From positions 10,230,001 to 10,294,000 of the forward strand of contig NC_059549.1 in NCBI RefSeq assembly GCF_905220415.1: a DNA stretch of 64,000 nt. Direction: 5' to 3'. A program made the position numbers and the translations under genes. Every line of letters starts with the position of its first letter. The stretch's first letter is position 1. This DNA comes from Colias croceus. Lineage: Eukaryota; Arthropoda; Insecta; Lepidoptera; Pieridae. The notes below the pieces were generated by a model. That model did not search any database and had not been told where the DNA came from. It was given only the letters and a program-made list of their open reading frames with translations. Positions 1 through 11,498 of this stretch are shown here, piece by piece.

Positions 1-1243
1 ATTTGGATCGGTTAGTTCGATCGTTATATTATATTATTTGGACTAAATTGTATTGTTTAACTGTCTGCTGTTCATATGGACCTATAGCTAATCTTGCTCA
101 GAACAAAGAAATAGGTACATACTACCTATAACATGGTTAATAAATGTTTAAATATAAACAGAAGGAAAAATAATCTCTATTTTAAAACGAAATACTAAAC
201 AACGTAGCATTCGTCTTTTAAAACTCTTTGATTATCTCGATAGATACCACAGAGTATACACAGCAAGGCGGGAAAACTCTCAAACTTGGCTCTTGAATCT
301 TTATTCCCGCTAAAAGTAATTGGGTAAAAGTAAGCGAGAAATCTCAACACCGAATGAAATAAAGCGACAAAGTGAATGGCAAACAAATATAAACTTTTGC
401 CGTCTTTAAAAAGGTATCAACCATTAGGTACATTCACGATCCGACCCGAATCAACAGTAAATCGGGAATGCGTGAATGTAAGATTTATTTTTCAGACCAC
501 GGCCTCGGGGCAAATTGAAAGAGTTTCTTTTAAGTTTATTTGCGATGTTAAGAAATTGGGTAGTTTTAGTGTGCGTTTACTTTATTTTATAGATGATGGT
601 TTGTAAAATAGATCTCGTTTTTGCTTATCAAAAGTAAACCTTTTGAAAAGAGGAAATACATTTTATCGCAGTCACTTCACCTGAAACAAAATATTACGCA
701 TTCTTTGCAACTTCTGTACTAAGTTTCATTGACTTGCGTAGAGAAATTTTAGTGTGATTATTTAAACGTCTTTTTATACTGATTATTACAACTTGTATTT
801 TTTGCTTCAACGGGATATTTTAAGATGGAATATAAAATCTCAAACTGTCTAATTAATTTGAGCTTAATATTAAAGTTAAAATTACAACGCATGACTTTTA
901 TTAGGTTACTTATATTTCACATTATTACTACCTATAAACATTCATAATATAAGCTAGATGACCAAAGGTTATCGAGTTAAATGGAGTGAGTCGTTCCGTT
1001 CGGCTGCGCTCAGCGGATGTGCTAAGTATATCCGATGTTGATAACATTTACACGAGGTTTTCATGTACAGGGATTAATTAATAATAACTGGCCTGGTTAA
1101 AATTGCATAAGAACGTGTATAGATATTTATATTAAGTAGCAGAACTTTTAATTAAGATCTCTCCCAGAGCTAACTAAATGTTAATACTTCCTGTCAAAAT
1201 GTCAAACGTCATGACTCATAATTATTAATAGATACAGAGCTAA
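1..1243. other. AT-rich non-coding sequence
   Basis: No reading frame with recognisable protein content. Short open frames at 195-386 (-) and 376-606 (+) lack family resemblance and splice context. No RNA gene recognised. Confidence 0.5.
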
Positions 1244-1418
1244 GGGCCGATTTTTCAATCCTTGGTTAAAATGTATCCGTTAATAAAGTAGGTATTACAC
1301 GAACATTTTAAAATGTCACCTGTAAACTGTCATATACGGACAATTAGAATACATTTTTTGAAATGGTAGTTTAATACGTTATTCGACGAATAAGTTTTAA
1401 CCAAGGATTGAAAAATCC
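1244..1418. mobile_element. short MITE, GGGCCGATTTTTCAAT family, copy 1
   Basis: About 175 bases bounded by GGGCCGATTTTTCAAT and its imperfect reverse complement (ATTGAAAAATCC). Arms extend through TTGGTTAAAA. A TAA precedes the left end. Copy 2 is at 50563 and a third begins at 63920. TAA-type flanks suggest PIF/Harbinger mobilisation. Confidence 0.75.
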
Positions 1419-1674
1419 ATGTAAGTACTAGCACTACCTAGTTACGTGAATAGAATGTGTATTAAGGTATCGTAGTCAATATTAAATAACTTTTCTTACA
1501 TCGAGTACGTAATACCTATAAATTACGAAATAACCTGAAACTTCGCAAGCGCTCATATCAGAAAATATTACCCAGTGGTCTACATAAAGGAACTTTTCCT
1601 TTTAACCGTAAACAATGGCTAAATAAACCCAGTATAATGTACTGACCTTAATATTTTGTTTCGTATTACTATCC

Positions 1675-1893
1675 TATCCTACTAATATTATAAATGCGAA
1701 AGTTTGTGAGGATGTGTGTATGTTTGTTACTCTTTCACGCAAATACTACTGAACCGATTACAATTAAATTTAGCACACATATAGAGGGTAACTTGGATTA
1801 ACACATAGGTTTTATCCCGGAAATCCCACGGGAACGAGAACTATGCGGGTTTTCCTTTGAAAACGCGGGCGAAGCCGGAGGCGGAAATCTAGT
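1675..1893 (+). mobile_element. Helitron/LEP1-like non-autonomous repeat, second subfamily
   Basis: Begins near ACTAATATTATAAATGCGAA, includes ACTGAACCGATT, and ends GCGGGCGAAGCCGGAGGCGG followed by AAATCTAGT, a GC-rich hairpin-like tail followed by a CTAG-type end as in Helitrons. Confidence 0.7.
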
Positions 1894-2187
1894 AATTATA
1901 TAAAATTAACTAGTTGAACGCCTCCGTTTGGCTTGCTCTGAGTTAATTGTGTGGGCTTAATTATGAGTTATCATTCTAGTTCATGGTAGCTACTATGATT
2001 GATATGCTTCATCAAAATACGCTCAGTCATTTTGCGTGTTTCAAACTAGCGAATTAACAGAGAGCATATCATTAGCAGAATTTAACATCTGTCTTCCCGT
2101 AGCTTCTCTTGAGTGCAATTCAAATATCCATAGATAATTGAATTATCCTTTTTCATCAACATGTTTTTTGGCTTTCAATCTTAAAAC

Positions 2188-2671
2188 TAGGGATGTAACG
2201 ATACCGATACCGATACCGATATATCGGCCGATATAATCGGCAAGCCGATATATCGGTATCGCCGATAATAAAACAACCGATACCGATATCAAACAATTCA
2301 AAAAACCACGCCCAATGAACGATGCGGGAGGCCACCCGCGCGTGCGCACTTTGTTTTCTGAAAAAACTCTACCAATAGTAAACTTTTATTAGGTACTGAT
2401 TGTATGTGTATTACTTAAAGTTTAACTGACTTTGTAAAATAATAATACTAAAATAAATGGTTTTATTGTTTTTTGATTTGGCATTTTTATTTAAAAGAAT
2501 ACGATTAACAGTTGAGTCTCTGTTAAATGTTAGTAACTTTTTATGCATAATTCACTATTTATTTTTCTACCAAGCCATCGATATCGGTATCGGTATCGGT
2601 ATCGCCGATACATTACTACAAATATCGGTATCGGTATCGTATCGGCAAAATCATGTATCGTTACATCCCTA
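2188..2671. mobile_element. hAT-type non-autonomous element with TATCGG arrays
   Basis: 484 bases with 17-bp terminal inverted repeats (TAGGGATGTAACGATAC) and an exact 8-bp target duplication CTTAAAAC (2180-2187 and 2672-2679), both typical of hAT elements. Just inside each end are tandem GATACC/TATCGG hexamers pointing towards the centre. The open frames at 2143-2349 and 2457-2735 are by-products of these repeats; no transposase is present. Confidence 0.92.
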
Positions 2672-2738
2672 CTTAAAACTATCTATGACCATTTGTATCG
2701 AAATCTCTAGGTACCTATATTTTTATCATAATTGAAAT

Positions 2739-3737
2739 TAGGGCATGCAGAACCGAGTCCGGTTACAAGTTTCTGAAACCCGGTTCCAAATCGAGCTCAG
2801 AACCGGGTAGAACCGGGTTACCCGGTTCTTTTATACCTCGGAAAAAAACACGAAATTAAACAAAAGTAACTGTAAAAGTACCTGATGGGCCTTTTATTTT
2901 ACGCGGCTTGTGTCTTATTTTATTAAATTAATAAAGAAAAAAAAATTTCAATACTTCTCTTTATTTATCAGTCTTATAAAAGTACCTTGTTATCATAATA
3001 TCACATATAAACGTAAACCATTAACTACAAACTGTAAAGCAAAAAACCGGCCAAGTGCGAGTCGGACTCGCGCTCCGAAGGCTCCGAACAAACCTATTTT
3101 TTATAATGTTGTAACTTTAAAATTTATGTTTCTAGCAATCTTATCTGTGTTATAAGACGTTACTTTTACCTAATTTAAAGGCTCTGTGTTCATTAGAAGT
3201 ACCCTGTATTATTTACGGCCGTATCTTTTGATGCGTTGCCTTGTGAGTTTGACTTTTTCGCAACATCAAGGAACCGAAGACTTGAGTATTCGGTATTTGA
3301 TATAAATTTCAGCTTGATACCAAAAACAAAAACATGACTGGATCATTATATGAAACAGTACAATCAACAGTTTTTCAAATTCACGACAAATCTAATAAAA
3401 ATATTTCAGTAGCCCAATTTTTGTCATTTTTGAAGCCAAATTTTTTTTGGTAAATACACCCGTAGGAAACTTATAACATGTAAGGTTAGACAACCAATCA
3501 GAGCCACGCTTGAGGCGTGGCACGAAAATTCGCGATGCACGTGAGTCTGACGTTTCCAGATAGAATAAATTTGTTAAAATAATGCAGCAAAATATAAATA
3601 ATACTTTATATTTTAATACTTCGGTCGGAACCGGGAGAACCGGGTTTCATACTATTCAGACCCGGTTCTCAAGATCACCAAAAAACCCGGGTTTACCCGG
3701 GTTTTTCGGAACCGGGTAAACCCGGGTGCATGCCCTA
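2739..3737. mobile_element. hAT-type non-autonomous element with GAACCGGG arrays
   Basis: 999 bases bounded by TAGGGCATGCA and its reverse complement, with an exact 8-bp target duplication ATTGAAAT (2731-2738 and 3738-3745). About a dozen copies of GAACCGGG/CCCGGTTC sit in the subterminal regions in both orientations, likely transposase-binding sites. The interior holds GGCCAAGTGCGAGTCGGACT near 3050, which I recognise as a common lepidopteran dispersed repeat. Confidence 0.92.
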
Positions 3738-3745
3738 ATTGAAAT

Positions 3746-4838
3746 GTATAATCGAAGCAATACAAAAAAACAAACATTTTAAAATAGCTTCAAACCGCAC
3801 TAAATAATTACAAAACCAGCACTGCCTCAAAAATAATTTACCGGGTATTATCCATATAAGGTAACGTTTTATCCGGGAAACAAAGGCATTTCCGGACAAT
3901 AGCCCAGCGTGCCCCCGTGTGCCTTTGCAGTATTAATTCTAATGTGGGAAAGACACAGCGCTATATAGGTTGCATAGCGCCATCTTTTTCCTACACTGGA
4001 TATAATACTGCTATAAGAGCAGGTTTATTCCTGTTTTGTGGTTGATTAGTGCTCTGTTACCACTGAAGTATTTTTAATTCCCCGATATTACGATACTAAT
4101 GTTTCATTTAAGGCTAGGATTTTCCGGAGTATTTAGCATTTTTGCTGTCCCAGAACGCGCGAAATATATCTCGCGCGCGCGCGTCTAAGATGAACTTGCG
4201 TGACCCCGCCGCCCGCCACAGTATAAAATTTTCAGTAATATCAGTGGCTGTCATATTTATTAAATTCGAATATATTTATTAAATAGGAATACATATTATT
4301 TATAGGATACAAAAATATTATATATTATAATAATATTATTATAATTATTTCACTCCACAAGTTGATACACAGGGTACAGGTTTTAGAACCTCCTATAAAC
4401 CGTATATGTTTCTGGTTCGTTTTTTAATTCATTCTCATTACAGAAAGAAGGAAATAAATAAAGAAACATTATAATGGTAATAGATACATTAATACTTCCA
4501 TAATCCACTAAAACATTACAGTAACTTAAATTTTATTTCCATGTTAAATAATAGATATAATATATTGTATATCTTTTCGCTTCACAGTTCCCGATCGTCG
4601 ATAGCTCAAACGATTGAATTATGCACACAAAGTTACCCGGTTACTGCACTAACTTTGTTAAAGGCTAAACTGTATGCTCCACTTCTCTTATCTTATATTG
4701 AATTTCATATTTTACTTATCGATATCCTGATATATGTATATTAAGTAAGGATATACTACGCTATGAATTGGAAGAAAACGGTGAACTTTTTAGTGTCAAT
4801 CGCGGGTAAATTCGGGTTTTCTACATTTTTCGGTAAAA
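3746..4838. other. non-coding, with one GC-rich patch
   Basis: AT-rich apart from about 4155-4225, where CGCGCGCGCGCG is followed by CCCCGCCGCCCGCC and GTATAAAA. That could be a promoter or a repeat end; no coding exon follows. No other feature seen. Confidence 0.4.
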
Positions 4839-5048
4839 TCTATACTAATATTATAAAGCTGAAGAGTTTGTTTGTCTGTCTGATTTATCGCGCTAACTAC
4901 TGGTCCGATTAGAAAAGTTATTTCGGTGTTAGATAGCCCATTTATCGAGGAAGGCTATAGCTATAATCATCACGCTAAGACAAACAGGAGTGGAGGACTG
5001 CGGGTAAAATATAGTTCTGTGGGTAAAACCGCAGGGCACAGCACAGTT
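4839..5048 (+). mobile_element. Helitron/LEP1-like non-autonomous repeat
   Basis: Begins CTATACTAATATTATAAAGC and carries the same GAAGAGTTTG and CCCATTTATCGAGGAAGGC blocks as the intron-2 copy; the 3' tail is degraded (GGGCACAGCACAGTTT). Confidence 0.75.
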
Positions 5049-5406
5049 TATATATTTGAGCCGATTTTTTGAAGTTTCCAATGCGGATCGTACTTAAGTA
5101 TAAATTTTCCTTTATATTATATATTCATATAGATATCTCCATGGGCACTATGTTGATCAAACGTGCCATATAGTTAGTAATTATTTGATCCGTTTTCACT
5201 TGTTGATCCGGTTGGTATTTGTTGATCCATTGCCACATCACCGTCCGTATTTGGATCCGAACGGAGCCACAAGTGTAACCATCAGTAATAATAATAATTA
5301 CGTGCTTTTTATACAAATCCACCTTTTTTGCGTTTAAGCTCTTGTTGATCCGATTCAAATGAGCCAATCAGAGCCCACCGAGCTCAGCCATTGGTCGCTT
5401 GCGGCC

Positions 5407-5967
5407 TTAGCCATTTGAAGGTTTAAAGACATTTATTTCCGTTATAGAAACGTATGTTACCGTTCGCCTTCCATAATTTGTTCGGATCTTCGGGAGGGCA
5501 AGATAGCTAGCTCGTCTATTAGGATAGTGGCGATTTGATGTTGAGATTATAATATTTGTATTTATGTTTTTATGTAGCGCTTTGCGGATGAACATACACG
5601 TATTATAAAAGTATAATTGTTTTAAATTCATTATTTTAGTGTCGTCGTAGATTTTATTTGTAGAAGTTAAAAAAGGATAGTTAACAATAGTTTTAATGAT
5701 TTTATTTTGTAAAATTTGGAGTGGCGCTAATTTATTTTTGTAAGCACTCCCCCATACTTCTATAAAATACATTAGGTGCGGCTTTACTAACGTGTTGTAG
5801 ATGGTGTGGCGTAATTTATGAGGAATGCAAGAAGTAATATTACGCAGAGATCTAAGAAGTGCTGATAATTTATTTTTTAGGTAGTCGATGTGATGATTCC
5901 ATTTTAGAGAGCTGTCGATTCGCAAACCTAGTAGATCGGGAGATATTGACACAAAATTTCGAGTCAT
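5407..5967 (-). pseudogene. non-LTR retrotransposon (LINE) reverse-transcriptase C-terminal fragment
   Basis: The 186-codon frame contains the thumb and post-RT text of jockey/CR1-type LINEs: LGLRIDSSLKWNHHIDYLK, TIYNTLVKPHLMYFIEVWGS and LQILQNKIIKTI. The catalytic YADD region and everything upstream are missing, so it is a 5'-truncated or internally deleted copy. The frame is open to its stop, suggesting moderate age. Confidence 0.85.
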
Positions 5968-6320
5968 TTGTAACAGGATGGCGGTTCTACAGGGGTCTTA
6001 GTACGCAATGACAAAAAGAAAAATGATGGTGTGAACGCTGGTACCGGCGGCTTAGTCGCGTGGGCGTTAGTCGAACTCGTCGGAAAAATAGCGAAAGTCA
6101 AACGATTTGTAACACAAACATTTTAGAATTTACCGATAGCCCATAAAAAAAGATGTAGACGGTAGTGTCATGCCATACTTTTCCGGTGTGACATAAATCC
6201 CGCCATACCGACGCGAATGCGTTGATTTTAAAAAACAATTCAACCATTGGTACCAGGCTATCTTTTGCACAGGCAACCATCGTCGTGCAGCCATTTACGA
6301 AAATCGCCATGCCATACTTT

Positions 6321-6743
6321 TCAGACGATTCTAAATGGTTGCCATACCGCCGAAATGATTTTGTTTAATTGAATGAAATGTTGAAATGAATGTTTAATTG
6401 AATGAATTTTGTTTACTATTTGTTCATTTGAGCATACATATTTTTCAAATAATGTACTAATACGGCACAACTCCGACCAAATATCCTTCATATCATCACT
6501 ACATCTGCAATCTTGTTCTAGCGGTTGTTTCCGTTGTCTATAAGTAATTTGAGTATCAGTTGGCGTAGAACTCGTAGAAAACGAACTTAGCTTCGATAGA
6601 TCGGGATGCGATCCACCGGCAGTACCCACTGCACCACTGCTGGTTAAACGTGTTGGCGATCTGCGTACGCTCATATTTACTCCGCAATGGATAATTTGTG
6701 CAGGAATATGAGTCGTCATTTGTTTTTGACCTAAATCTGACAT
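6321..6743 (-). pseudogene. probable LINE ORF1 N-terminal fragment
   Basis: 140 codons starting MSDLGQKQ, with MSVRRSPTRL, GTAGGSHPDLSKLS and YRQRKQPLEQD followed by a predicted coiled-coil. This layout resembles the Ser/Pro-rich head and coiled coil of lepidopteran LINE ORF1 proteins. It lies just upstream of the RT fragment on the same strand, so both may come from one internally deleted element; the stretch between (6098-6310) has no recognisable content. Assignment is moderate. Confidence 0.5.
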
Positions 6744-6997
6744 TTTAATTATTTTATCAGATTGATATCAGAATCAGGGCAAAGGCGAACGCTACACGTC
6801 AATAAATATTATGATAATTATCTTGATATTTACTGATGTATCTTGGGAGGGATCACAGCACACCCTACACCATAAATACATATCGCGTCAGTACTGAAAC
6901 GTTCTTTGTACGAGCCAGAAGTGATGACGGCAAGATAAATATTGCGATGTAGGTCCTGGGATCAGATCACAAGGAGTTCCAGAAATCCAGCGATATA

Positions 6998-7390
6998 CAG
7001 GGTTAGTTTTCAATGACCGGCCAAATTTTCAGAAATGGTTCAGAATCGATAACATTTTAGATCTAATGAAAAAAATAACGTTTTTTTTTAAATTAGATTT
7101 CATTCCTGTCCACCACTAAAAAGCGAACGTGTGGAAATTACAAAAGCACAATTCAGTTCAACAACCTAGATAGGTAGAAGTTAGCACACACATAAATTTG
7201 GCGATGCGCGCACGCACCCAAGTGCATTGATTCTGGCGGTGTTTACGATTTAGGCAATTTTTAAGACATTTTCAAATGAATGCTTTTATTTTTATTTTAT
7301 TTTATTCGACAATAATGTTTCAAATGTACCTTTGGTTTAATATCTAGATCTTAATTTTAAATTTTGGCTGGTCATTGAAAACTAACCCTG
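6998..7390. mobile_element. TA-flanked MITE, CAGGGTTAGTTTTCAATGAC ends
   Basis: 393 bases with roughly 30-bp inverted repeats (left CAGGGTTAGTTTTCAATGAC, right its complement with a few mismatches) and TA on both sides (6996-6997, 7391-7392), as expected for Tc1/mariner-mobilised elements. No coding content. Confidence 0.85.
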
Positions 7391-9124
7391 TATTGTGATC
7401 CGTAATCCGATAGTAAATAATATCGACGGATCACAATATGGATCTTACGTGTAGAGTTCGCCAAAGAGTTGCCCTGATTCAAGAGGTAGGTTGTTATTTG
7501 TAGGCTGCATACTACTTGAGAATTATCACCGTCACTGTATGACGAAAGGTTCCGTATTTTTAGTTTCACAACGTTTTCTATAAGTTTCAATTGAATTACG
7601 GTCGACTTCTTCAACTTCCATAAAACTCAGGAGGTTTTTTGCTAGCCCTAATTTCATATCCGCATGTCAATGTCATGTAAGTGCATATAAATGGAACAGA
7701 TCAACATACGACTTATGATTTGGTATATAAAACGGAGTCAAGAAGTATTTGAGCATTTCAAAATTTGAACCGTTACGAAGTCGAGTTCGTCTAGTCTAGG
7801 CGGATTTAGCAATGTATGGAACATTACCTATGTTTGTGTACGGAGCCAACAAATACTGCAGTGTTTACGAAAAATTAATCTACGTTACTTAATATACAGT
7901 TTCGTTTTGTCGGATCAAATAAAGCTTTAATTTTGATAATATATATGAATCTGATCAACATACGACTTTGGATTTGGTATATAAAACGAGTAATATCGGG
8001 GAAAAGGTGGAGTCAGGAATGCACGGCAGTCGGGCTGGATCAACTTAGTGCCCAGGTTGGTATTTATATATATATATGTAATATTTCTATTAATTAGATA
8101 CAGTTTATTCACCGATAGACTATGCAATAAATTCAGTTAGTACATATTTACTACCCAAAGTGCAATTTTCAACAAAATTTATAATACTATACTTAGTAAA
8201 ATCAAGTGTTTCACGACACTTCATTTAAGTAACCTCACCAACTTCTAAATACAGTACAGCAAAAAGCCACGCAAAACAAATGAACCGATAAATTCGCTAT
8301 CTTAAAATAAAAGCCTCTTCTAAAGCAATTGAAAAGGCAGGATTTAATTTAACAACTGAGAGATCGAATCGAGAAGTCTTTCCAGCGATGTAAGTAATTG
8401 GTGCTTGCCTATCGAATATCTTGAAAACTTAATGTTAAGTTAAGATTGCTCATTGCTAGTTTGTTGAACGTAGATTTTATTTGAAAGCGGATAGACTCGA
8501 AAAGATATTCGATTCTGAAATATTGCATCTAAATTATAATTTCTAGTATCAAACTCAAAAATTTATTTATTCAATAAGACTTCTTCCAGAATTTTGAATC
8601 GTCATAACATATTGTAACATTTATCCACAGCATTTATCACTGATTCGGAAAGCAGTATCTATGGAGAAGAATCAGCAAGAAACTCCATGGTTGCTCTTTT
8701 AAAATCATGTCAATATTACAATTTAATTTTACATAATATGTATCTAAAACATTTATACCATAATATGCCAAAGAACTGTCCTGTGATGGTCCTGTGGTTC
8801 TTATACATCATGTAGACTTAACATGTAGATATAGGTACCTAACTATTTAGTTAGAAGTCAATTTAACAGACTTCAAAATATATGAAATTTTACAATGAAA
8901 ACTTTTATGAAGATAACAATTTTCGAAGCGTTTCAATGTCGTAATGTTGTTGTTGAAAGACTTCCTGTATAATACTGTTTCTAGTTTAATATGTACATAA
9001 TAATTCACATAGGTAGAACTACTTTTTATAGAAATAAACTACATATACCTAAACATAATTAGTATTCTTATCACTGCCTCGTCTTAGACATTAATCTTAT
9101 ATTCTCAAATGATCACTTACCATC
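7391..9124. other. non-coding; contains a duplicated TATA-like segment
   Basis: A stretch reading GATCAACATACGACTT, then GATTTGGTATATAAAACG occurs at about 7699-7735 and again at 7953-7988, probably remnants of a dispersed repeat. The frame at 7372-7614 (-) is not recognisable. The remaining sequence is AT-rich without features. Confidence 0.5.
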
Positions 9125-9346
9125 AAGTGACGTGTCTGCTCTGTTACCTCCTCTAATATATCCGTACATGGCGTGAATAGGTTGATAACTCGACTTGTAT
9201 GAATTATTTTTTAATTGAAAATTGGCATCTGGATCACTTGCTTTATATGGTGAATAAATGACTAAGTCGACAGGTCCGCTTTTAACGCACACACCCAACT
9301 TGTGAATTTTTGAACAACTCTCTACTAATGAGTAATAATATGACAT
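9125..9346 (-). CDS. possible orphan exon, unrecognised
   Basis: An open stretch of 74 codons on the minus strand lies between a good acceptor (atatcttcag before 9346) and a consensus donor (GATG then GTAAGT at 9124). It would read SYYYSLVESCSKIHKLGVCV and end NRADTSLDG, with three Cys residues. I do not recognise the product. Part of it (about 9158-9205) overlaps an inverted-repeat arm shared with 11459-11497, so it may instead be transposon sequence. No partner exon was found. Confidence 0.35.
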
Positions 9347-10044
9347 CTGAAGATATCAAAAATTTATTTGATGAATAATTGAATAACTGAATATGTCAAG
9401 TTAAGCCTGCCATTTATTTAATGAAACTAACAAAATAACTCGAGATATTTAATTAATCACGCTACCCATATTTGCGTGTTCAGTAGTACAAATCGAGTTG
9501 TCAACTTATTACCGCATCAATAGAGCGATATATTATCTGACAAGTAAACCTATTAGTGCAGTCATTTTAGGAAGTTCACCTCAGAATTCGAGATACCCAG
9601 CTGTAAGTCTATATATACTTGTATATTAACACCCTAAAAGTTGTCTCAAAACCTACATATGGTAGGGTGTAAGTGTGTATTAAATTTCAAGGTCACAAAA
9701 ATCGTTTTTTTGGAAATATCTCATTTCCTATGGGTTTTTTGCTATTTGTATTTATTTTCAATATTGTAGAATAGAAAATTCTCTACAAATTTTGTTTGAA
9801 AATTTTTTTTATACGATGAACCATTTTCGAGTTAGAGGGCGGAGAGCGCGCGGTCACAGCATCATTTCAGATCAACCGGAACTATCAATGATTATAAATA
9901 TTTGTCAATTTTTCTTAACTATTATATTATATTTTATCATGTTTTTCCTAACTTATCCACTTTTTATTCAGTATTAATTTATTTAACACTTACCTGCCCA
10001 TGTCCCTTATTGCAGAATTGTTAATGAAAATATAGGAATTTATA

Positions 10045-10617
10045 CAGGGTTACCGGGAAAGTCGTACAGAATATTGAAGGAGGTCATTTCTGATCGAATT
10101 GGTCGTATAATATGGTATCCGAAACCTAACCGTTATGGAGATATTGAATTTTAAAGATATATCATAAAAATCTTTTTCTTTTGGCTTTTCTATCACTATC
10201 ACTTTTTTTGGATTGGAGCTACTAGGGTCCGGTTTATTTATGTTTTCAATTAGAAGACATGCCAATTAATAAAAATGACCAACAAAAACTGAACCTTTTA
10301 CTAACAGCTTCATAAAACTGCTCGACAACAATTGAAATTAAAGGATTTCCACTAATTGTTTTTAATTTTGAAGTCCTTTTATAAAAAAAAATGTATGGCA
10401 CTTATCCTGCAAGTAATTTTATAAACTTTTACGTTTTTTTAGCTATTCAAAAAGGTATAACACTTGCTATTAAATAGGCCAAACATTGACAAAATAACAG
10501 TTAAGTAAGCCAAGACGAGTCAAAATTTGGATGGGATTAAAATGGGATCAATTCGATCAGAAATGACCTGAATAATAACGTCCTTCAATATTCTGTACGA
10601 CTTTCCCGGTAACCCTG
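10045..10617. mobile_element. TA-flanked MITE, CAGGGTTACCGGG ends, nested in the composite element
   Basis: 573 bases. Left end CAGGGTTACCGGGAAAGTCG is matched by the inverted right end over about 40 bases (through ACAGAATATTGAAGGA and TCATTTCTGATCGAAT). TA is present at both boundaries (10043-10044, 10618-10619). The open frame at 10050-10265 (-) lies inside it and is not recognisable. Confidence 0.88.
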
Positions 10618-10767
10618 TATTTGAATTTTAACCTAATTAATATTAATAACTTCTTACATGATGAAAAAAAAACAAATTACGAATTAATCTTTTTATTAAG
10701 AAATATCATTTATTTTTATTGATAGTAAAAAATGGAATAAAGGGTACAAAAACTACAATTTATAATT

Positions 10768-11060
10768 TTAATTATCTTCTTCCTCTTCATCGTCATCTTC
10801 TGGCTGCTGGTAAATTTCAAACTGGTCTTCATTATCGTCTTCAACGACATTTGCCTCAAGTTCTTCCATGATTTCGGAGTCAAAGGTTCCATCTTCGTTA
10901 ATGTCGCTCTGATATGGTAGAGCATTGAGACAAGCTTGCCCATTACATTGGCCACAAGCTAAAGAGCATTGCAAGCCCGCTTTCCTGCATCCGCATCGCG
11001 AACCACAACCACTCTTGCAGTTGCAGAAAATTGCATTTTCGACCGGAGGCACCGGTTGAC
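10768..11060 (-). CDS. terminal exon with CXC (TSO1/tesmin-like) cysteine motif
   Basis: After an acceptor (gcatctttcag ending at 11061) the frame runs QPVPPVENAIFCNCKSGC and CGCRKAGLQCSLACGQCNGQ, then an acidic tail ending DDDEEEEDN and a stop at 10768-10770. Spacing of the nine to ten cysteines fits a CXC domain, a zinc-binding DNA-contact motif. In insects I associate such a tail, preceded by a PP-rich linker, with the C-terminus of repetitive, possibly transposon-derived proteins. Upstream exons would be at higher coordinates; none are recognisable, so this is likely a remnant. Confidence 0.6.
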
Positions 11061-11498
11061 CTGAAAGATGCTGTGACCGCGCGCTCTCCGCCCTCTATCT
11101 CAAAAACGGTTCACCGTATAAAAAAATTTTTCAAACAAAATTTGTAGAGAATTTTCTATTCTACAATATTGATAATAAATACGAATAGCAAAAAACCCAT
11201 AGGAAATGAGATATTTCCGAAGAAAGCGCGATACAACCGATTTTTGCGACGGTGAATACATTGACAAGTCGTCGGTGAACGACTTGATATGTCTGTTTTT
11301 GTTATGATAAAAATCAAAATAATTAAATTCTATGTAATAATCTGAAACGTCGATTCTTATAAAATATAATGCAATGAAAAAAAACAAAAATACAAAAAAA
11401 ATGGATTTACCAATAAAAAAGTAAACTTCAAAAGGCTGCCCTGTAAAGTATGCATTTTCGACTTGTCAACCTATTCACGCCATGTACGGATATATATA

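Larger units (their letters stand above)
9157..11498. mobile_element. composite inverted-repeat element carrying a CXC-domain exon
   Basis: Outer arms of about 38 bases (TATATCCGTACATGGCGTGA and onward) at 9160-9205 and inverted at 11459-11497; inner arms of about 165 bases at about 9710-9885 and inverted at 11058-11215, sharing GGGCGGAGAGCGCGCGGTCA. Related CGACTTGTCAA motifs recur near 9195, 9497, 11262, 11280 and 11461. The asymmetric spacing between outer and inner arms means it is not a simple palindrome. No clear target duplication. Confidence 0.6.

Noticed and set aside
2457..2735. 92-aa frame with IGIGIGIA repeats
   Set aside because: The repeat peptide is a translation of TATCGG hexamers in a hAT-type element.
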